A stretch of 37,636 bases of DNA from DATLZC01 sp037444005. Lineage in GTDB: Bacteria > Chloroflexota > Dehalococcoidia > DSTF01 > JACRBR01. Location: assembly GCA_037444005.1 (NCBI GenBank), contig JBBING010000015.1, forward strand, positions 1 to 37,636. The letters are read 5' to 3'. The translations under genes were made by a program, and so were the position numbers. Positions 33,322 to 37,636 of this stretch are shown here, piece after piece. How positions within the stretch are numbered: the first letter of the stretch is position 1; the number at the start of each line of letters is the position of its first letter. The notes below the pieces were generated by a model, which made no database searches, had not been told where the DNA came from, and saw only the letters and a list, made by a program, of their open reading frames with translations.

Positions 33322-33618
33322 ATGTCGCGAATGATTGTCCCCATCGTCGGCCTCGTCGTCCTGCTCATGGCCGTCGGAGCCGGCGTCGGTGTGTGGCTCG
33401 CCCTGGGCGTAGGTGGCGGATGCGACGCCGACGCCCTTCGCGAGGTCGTGCGTGAGGGTGTGGCCGAGGCCGACCGTCAGGGCCTCGACGAGTTCACGCC
33501 CGAGTTTCCCGAAGGCTGCGGCGAGACGGACCTCCGCGCGGTGCTGCACGACGTTACGCACGAGTGGCACGTCATGCCCGGCGGGTCGCTGATGCGAGGA
33601 GCCAGCCATGGCCAGTGA
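33322..33618 (+). CDS. Small membrane-anchored protein of unknown function
   Basis: A 98-residue protein with one N-terminal membrane helix (about residues 5-30, VPIVGLVVLLMAVGAGVGVWLAL) and a soluble part with two cysteines (GGCDAD, EGCGETD) and an acidic Glu/Asp-rich stretch. ATG with AAAAGGGG upstream. It overlaps the next gene by 11 bp, so the two are produced together. Not recognised. Confidence 0.7.
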   Translation: MSRMIVPIVGLVVLLMAVGAGVGVWLALGVGGGCDADALREVVREGVAEADRQGLDEFTPEFPEGCGETDLRAVLHDVTHEWHVMPGGSLMRGASHGQ

Positions 33619-34120
33619 GGCGCGCCCTGCTGAAGACTGGGTGACCGAGCTCATGCGGTCGTACCGCGACCGGCTGCTGGGCGGCTTGTACGAGGGGATC
33701 TACCGCCTCGAGGGCGAACCCCTGCGGCAGCTCATGGACGCCCAGGCGGAGACGTGCGTGTCGGCGTTCGTCGCGCTCATGGACATCGCCGCGGACCTCG
33801 ACTTCGAGTCGTTCCTCGAGCGTATGCGCATCTCGGGGCCCAGCCAGATTCGCATCGAGCGCACAGGCCCCGATGAGCTGCTGTGGACGGAGGTCCACCG
33901 CGGGGAATGCGTGTGCCCCTACGTTCGGCAGGGCGTGATCCGGCTCGATCCCAAGCTTTGCCTCTGCGGCGAAACGTGGGTGCGCCTTCTCGTCGAGCGT
34001 CATGCCCGCCGGCGCGCCCGTGTCTCTCTCGTGGAGTCCGTGGCCACGGGCGCTGAGAACTGCGTGTATCGCGTCGAGCTCGGCGAGCCGCTTCCCCAGG
34101 GCCCAGGGTCCCCGCGTTAG
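33608..34120 (+). CDS. Cys-rich protein, ATC-hydrolase/V4R-like C-terminus (tentative)
   Basis: A 170-residue protein. The N-terminal half is helical; the C-terminal half has ECVCPYV, KLCLCGETW and VESVATGAENCVYRVEL. That spacing of Cys and the final G..xC.(Y/F) pattern recall the L-2-amino-thiazoline-4-carboxylate hydrolase and 4-vinyl-reductase (V4R) families, where the cysteines bind zinc. ATG with GAGGAG about 7 nt upstream, overlapping the small membrane protein. uvrC starts 9 nt after its stop. The family assignment is a weak motif match. Confidence 0.6.
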   Translation: MASEARPAEDWVTELMRSYRDRLLGGLYEGIYRLEGEPLRQLMDAQAETCVSAFVALMDIAADLDFESFLERMRISGPSQIRIERTGPDELLWTEVHRGECVCPYVRQGVIRLDPKLCLCGETWVRLLVERHARRRARVSLVESVATGAENCVYRVELGEPLPQGPGSPR

Positions 34121-34129
34121 AATGGCTGT

Positions 34130-35989
34130 GTGACCACGCGGCGGCAGCGATTCGCGGCCCAGCTTCGCGCCCTTCCCGCGCGCCCGGGCGTCTATCTCAT
34201 GCGCGACGCCGAGGGACGGGTGATCTATGTCGGGAAGGCCGCGAATCTGCGGAACCGCGTGCGATCATATTTCGGCTCCCCGTCGAGCATGGAGCCGAAG
34301 ACGCGGGCGCTGTCCGAAGCCATCGCTGATTTCGACTTCATCGTCACGTCGACCCCGCAGGAGGCCCTGCACCTCGAGGCGACGCTCGTCAAGCGGCATC
34401 AGCCGTTCTTCAATATCCGCCTCAAGGACGATAAGCACTACCCGTATCTGAAAGTCGACCTCGACGATCCGTGGCCGCGGGTCTACATCACGCGGCGGGT
34501 CGAGCGCGACGGCGCGCGCTATTTCGGGCCGTACGCCAGCGCCTCGTCGGTGAGAACCACGCTCGACATCGTGAAGAAGCTGTTCCCGTGGCGCTCGTGC
34601 ACGAAGACCATCACGGGGACCGACCCGCGGCCCTGTCTGGACTACTACATCAAGCGGTGCATCGCGCCCTGCACCGGGTACTGCACGAAGGAGGAGTATG
34701 ACGAGGTCATCCGACAGGTGATCTTGTTCCTGGAAGGGAAGACGAAAGAGGTCGTCGACGGCCTGCGCAGGCAGATGGAGGAGGCGTCGGAGCGGCTCGA
34801 GTTCGAACGGGCCGCGTTCCTGCGCGACCAGATCAGGGCGATCGAGGCGGTGAGCGAGAAGCAGGTCACGGCCAGTACGAAGCCTGCGGACGAGGACGTG
34901 TTCGGCCTCGCGCGGGCCGACGGCGATGCCATGGTGCAGGTCCTGTTCGTCCGCGGGACGAAGATGGTCGGCGCGGACAGCTTCAGTATCGACGGGTCCC
35001 AGGGCGAAACGGACGCCGACGTCATCGGCAGCTTCCTGAAACAGTTCTACGAGTCGTCCACGTACATCCCGCGGACGGTCGTCGTGCCGATGCCGGTGCC
35101 CGAGCAGCCGCTGATCGAGCAGTGGCTCTCCGAGCGCCGTGGCGCGCGCGTCCGCATCGTCGTGCCCCGCAAAGGGGAGAAGCGCAGGCTGGTGGCGATG
35201 GCGGAGGAGAACGCGCGGGAGGCGCTCGCGATGCAGCGGGTCAAGTGGCTCGCGGATGCGGGTAAGACGCAGGAGGCGCTCTCTGAGCTTCAAGAGGAGC
35301 TGAACCTTCGGGCGCCGCCGCGGCGCATCGAGTGCTACGACATCTCGAATCTCCAGGGCACGTCCTCGGTGGGTTCGATGGTGGTCTTCGTGGACGGCCA
35401 TCCGCGGCCCAAGGAATACCGTCGCTTCCGCATCAAGACGGTGGCCGGCGCCGACGACTTCGCCTCCATGGCCGAGGTGCTGCGACGGCGCTTCAGGCGC
35501 GCGGGACAGGCAGCTCGGGCCCAGAACGGGACCTCGAACGGCGCTGTGGACGAATCCTTCGGGGCGCTCCCAGACCTGGTGATCGTGGACGGCGGGAAGG
35601 GCCAGCTCCACGCGGCCCTGGACGTGCTGCGCGACCTGGGTGTCGAACACATCCCGGTCGCGGGCCTCGCCAAGCGCCAGGAGGAGCTGTTCGTCAAGGA
35701 CATGAGCGAACCCATCGTCCTCCCGCGCACGTCACAGGCGCTGTATCTGGTTCAGCGCGTCCGCGACGAAGCGCACCGGTTCGCGATCAGCTATCACCGC
35801 AAGGTTCGGACGAAGGCGGGCATGCAGTCGGCGTTGGACGCCGTGCCCGGCATCGGACCCAAGCGGAAGAAGGCGCTTCTGCGCAAGTTCGGTTCGGTGA
35901 AGGCGATTCGCGAGGCGTCGGTGGAAGAGATCGCCGCCACCGTGGGCTTCACGCGGCGCTTGGCCGAGGCGGTGAAGGCCCATCTCTAG
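34130..35989 (+). CDS. uvrC: Excinuclease ABC subunit C
   Basis: A 619-residue UvrC, which makes both incisions around DNA lesions in nucleotide excision repair. GIY-YIG domain at the N-terminus (PGVYLMRDAEGRVIYVGKA), Cys cluster CLDYYIKRCIAPCTGYC, UVR motif FERAAFLRDQI, RNase H-like endonuclease domain (ECYDISNLQG, VIVDGGKGQ, SYHRK) and C-terminal helix-hairpin-helix pair (VPGIGPKRKKALLRKFG). Full length. GTG at 34130 gives the family N-terminus. Its stop interlocks with the convergent DUF72 gene. Confidence 0.97.
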   Translation: MTTRRQRFAAQLRALPARPGVYLMRDAEGRVIYVGKAANLRNRVRSYFGSPSSMEPKTRALSEAIADFDFIVTSTPQEALHLEATLVKRHQPFFNIRLKDDKHYPYLKVDLDDPWPRVYITRRVERDGARYFGPYASASSVRTTLDIVKKLFPWRSCTKTITGTDPRPCLDYYIKRCIAPCTGYCTKEEYDEVIRQVILFLEGKTKEVVDGLRRQMEEASERLEFERAAFLRDQIRAIEAVSEKQVTASTKPADEDVFGLARADGDAMVQVLFVRGTKMVGADSFSIDGSQGETDADVIGSFLKQFYESSTYIPRTVVVPMPVPEQPLIEQWLSERRGARVRIVVPRKGEKRRLVAMAEENAREALAMQRVKWLADAGKTQEALSELQEELNLRAPPRRIECYDISNLQGTSSVGSMVVFVDGHPRPKEYRRFRIKTVAGADDFASMAEVLRRRFRRAGQAARAQNGTSNGAVDESFGALPDLVIVDGGKGQLHAALDVLRDLGVEHIPVAGLAKRQEELFVKDMSEPIVLPRTSQALYLVQRVRDEAHRFAISYHRKVRTKAGMQSALDAVPGIGPKRKKALLRKFGSVKAIREASVEEIAATVGFTRRLAEAVKAHL

Positions 35990-36711
35990 TCCCCGGACGT
36001 GAACTCGATCAGCGTTCGGGCGTTGGCCACGGCGTGACCGTAGGCGTCGTTGTTGAAGTAGACGAAGACCTCCTCAACAGGTAGCGCCGAGAGCCGGTCC
36101 GCCCACACGCGCAGCTCTTCGTCGCTGTAGCGCCCGCCGTACAGGTCGCCCGAGCCGTGGAACCGGATATAGGCGAAGTCGGCCGTCGCGACGAGGGGCG
36201 TGGCGTGGTCCACCATGTGGTACGCGCAGAACCCGGCGTCGAACTCGCGCAGCAGGGAGTACACCTCGTCGCAGAACCAGGACGCGTGCCGGAACTCGAA
36301 CACGTGGCGCAGATCTCGCGGCAGCAGCTCGAGAAAGGAGCGCAGCCGGTCGAGATCGCGATGGTGTCCGGGGTGGAGCTGCCACAGGATCGGCCCCAGG
36401 TGTTCTCCGAGAAGGCGGGCGCGACCGGTGAAGAGGTCGATGGACTCCGGTCCCGGGCGGAGGCGCTTGATATGGGTGATGAACCGGCTTCCCTTCACGG
36501 CGTAGACGAAGCCTTCGGGCGCCGCCTCGCGCCAGTGACGCCAGGCGTCCTCGCCGGGGAGGCGGTAGAACGTGTTGTTGATCTCGACGGTCGAGAACGC
36601 GCTCGCGTAGAAGGCGAACCAGCCGCTCTGCGGAAGGGTCTCGGGATAGAACACCCCGCGCCAGTGCGGGTAGACCCAGCCGGAGGTGCCGATGCGGAAG
36701 CGCGGCGTCAC
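35986..36711 (-). CDS. DUF72 family protein
   Basis: A 241-residue protein of the DUF72 TIM-barrel-like family: IGTSGWVYPHWRGVFYP at the N-terminus, VEINNTFYRLP, ILWQLHP, FEFRHASWF and YVYFNND-like VFVYFNNDAYGHA near the end. Widespread and conserved, with no established function; a sugar-isomerase-like fold has been noted for the family. ATG start. No partner is evident. Confidence 0.93.
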   Translation of the reverse strand: MTPRFRIGTSGWVYPHWRGVFYPETLPQSGWFAFYASAFSTVEINNTFYRLPGEDAWRHWREAAPEGFVYAVKGSRFITHIKRLRPGPESIDLFTGRARLLGEHLGPILWQLHPGHHRDLDRLRSFLELLPRDLRHVFEFRHASWFCDEVYSLLREFDAGFCAYHMVDHATPLVATADFAYIRFHGSGDLYGGRYSDEELRVWADRLSALPVEEVFVYFNNDAYGHAVANARTLIEFTSGD

Positions 36712-36753
36712 GGCCCGAGACCTCCCGCCGCCCAGTATACGAGGGGCTGGCCC

Positions 36754-37413
36754 CTATAGCGGTGTTCCCTCGGGCTGCGGGGGAGCCGTTGGGATGCGCT
36801 CCCAGCGCATGTAGCCGAACGCCGCGAGGGCCGCCACCCCCACGAGCAGCACCACGAACGCGACGATGTCGTGGGTTCTACCGGGCTGCAGCCCCTCGAA
36901 CGAGGGCAGGAAGACATCGATCACCGTGCTGAAGAAATCGCCCGCTGTCACTGGGCGACCGCTCTGTACCCCCCTGACCAGCAGCAGGAGAACGCCTCCG
37001 AGCACGCTCGCCAGTGGCAGGACGGTCATCCTGGCCATGAGAACCAATCCGGCGAGGACGAACACGACCGCGACGCCGATGTGGATGGTCCGCACCTCGG
37101 ACACGTTCTGAGCCGTCTCCCGCAGCAGCCGGCGCGCCTCCTCATCCTCTTCCTCGCTCACGTCAGTCTCGAAGGAGTCGCCGAAGAAGACGCCCTGTTC
37201 GAGGAGGTCTTCGGGCGCGGTCGGCGGCCGCACGAAGGCCGTCGTCGCGCTCACGGTGAGCAGCACGAGCGCGACGCCCAACGCCACTTGAAACACGCGC
37301 TTCGCGAGCTCCGCCGTTCCCCCGAGGCGCTCAGCGAAGAGCACCGCGACGATAACGGCCGCGAGGACGAATCCCGACTGGAGCCCGGTAAGTGAGAAGT
37401 CGACGCTCTGCAT
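36754..37413 (-). CDS. Integral membrane protein of unknown function
   Basis: A 219-residue protein with about five hydrophobic helices: near 12-28, 40-60, 111-127, 131-146 and 185-202. Between helices 2 and 3 is a soluble, very acidic loop (SFETDVSEEEDEEARR), a possible cation- or partner-binding loop. ATG with AAGGAAGGGGG upstream. Downstream of it on the same strand is the DUF72 gene after 42 nt. No family recognised. Confidence 0.8.
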   Translation of the reverse strand: MQSVDFSLTGLQSGFVLAAVIVAVLFAERLGGTAELAKRVFQVALGVALVLLTVSATTAFVRPPTAPEDLLEQGVFFGDSFETDVSEEEDEEARRLLRETAQNVSEVRTIHIGVAVVFVLAGLVLMARMTVLPLASVLGGVLLLLVRGVQSGRPVTAGDFFSTVIDVFLPSFEGLQPGRTHDIVAFVVLLVGVAALAAFGYMRWERIPTAPPQPEGTPL

Positions 37414-37515
37414 TCTCCCCCTTCCTTTCTCGGGCCTGGCCCCGTCGCCGCGGCGGCCACGCCGGCCGCAGCGCGATCCGATGGCGTGACTGGTTCTCGG
37501 TTGGTGGGATAGAAA

Positions 37516-37576
37516 GCAGCGCCTGCCTTCTGGTATGGTTGAGGCGAATAATCGAACAAACAGAAGGAGGCGCTGC
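37516..37576 (+). promoter_or_regulatory. Long inverted repeat sequestering a Shine-Dalgarno
   Basis: GCAGCGCCTGCCTTCTG (37516-37532) is complementary to CAGAAGGAGGCGCTGC (37561-37576) over 16 bp with one bulged G, around a 28-nt A-rich loop. The 3' arm contains AAGGAGG, the only SD for the gene starting at 37584. In mRNA this hairpin would hide the ribosome binding site, so it looks like a translational switch; a DNA operator is the alternative. Confidence 0.65.
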
Positions 37577-37583
37577 TGTCAGC

Positions 37584-37636
37584 ATGAGGCTACGACTTCT
37601 CGTCCCCGAGGTCAAGCGCGTGGCGGCCGTTCGTCC
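37584..37636 (+). CDS. Partial gene, N-terminus only
   Basis: ATG at 37584 opens a frame that runs to the window edge (MRLRLLVPEVKRVAAVR). AAGGAGG ends 13 nt upstream, slightly far, and lies in the hairpin described above. Too short to identify. Confidence 0.55.
   Translation, partial: MRLRLLVPEVKRVAAVR

Overview
The window is a GC-rich, densely packed bacterial chromosome segment. Gene content suggests an uncultivated soil or sediment bacterium. Chloroflexota (Thermomicrobia- or Dehalococcoidia-like) or a deep actinobacterial lineage seem most likely to me. The clues are a split glycine decarboxylase (GcvPA/GcvPB), an elongation factor P with Arg at the loop tip, an aroQ-pepQ-efp block of the kind known in Bacillus, GTG/TTG starts and at least one leaderless-looking promoter. 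The taxon is an inference; no rRNA or tRNA gene was found.

Layout. 156-6446 (+): two tandem metallo-beta-lactamase-fold hydrolases run by a 4-bp overlap into gcvT-gcvH-gcvPA-gcvPB, a complete set of the pathway-specific glycine cleavage proteins. 6447-6760: a gene-free stretch full of hairpins, preceded on the minus strand by a perfect TATAAT box; probably a non-coding RNA. 6762-9350 (-): a GNAT acetyltransferase and a LigB-type/AmrS (AmmeMemoRadiSam) pair. 9451-14650 (-): a formate module made of a NuoE-NuoF fusion, a molybdenum formate dehydrogenase and a FocA-type channel. The dehydrogenase is a selenoprotein: its frame is crossed by UGA at 11997-11999, in the same context as E. coli fdhF and followed by a SECIS-like hairpin. 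The selenocysteine elongation factor selB lies at 28315-30156.

14781-16611 (+): an ABC exporter pair. 16612-18754 (+): less GC-rich accessory DNA with a (CTG)8 tract, an amber-interrupted exported protein and two unknown membrane-linked proteins. 18699-21645 (-): two translationally coupled pairs (Gfo/Idh oxidoreductase with SRPBCC protein; enoyl-CoA hydratase with HAD-like protein). 21920-23879 (+): HEAT-repeat protein, Nudix hydrolase and GNAT, each start overlapping the previous stop. 23881-27108 (-): xerC-like recombinase, aroQ, pepQ, efp. 27191-28318 (+): glycerate kinase, convergent with selB. 30263-32538 (+): a thiolase-fold protein lacking the thiolase cysteine, its DUF35 partner and an alpha/beta hydrolase. 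Then a universal stress protein (-), a small membrane protein with a Cys-rich protein (+), uvrC (+), a DUF72 protein (-), a membrane protein (-), and the first 18 codons of a plus-strand gene whose Shine-Dalgarno sequence lies inside a long inverted repeat.

Together the genes describe one-carbon metabolism (glycine to CO2, NH3 and methylene-THF; formate oxidation to NADH; formate transport) plus the selenocysteine decoding factor needed for it, embedded in housekeeping genes. The best candidates for new biology are the structured RNA at 6450-6723, the SD-sequestering inverted repeat at the right edge, the amber-split exported protein, and the Cys-less thiolase/DUF35 pair.
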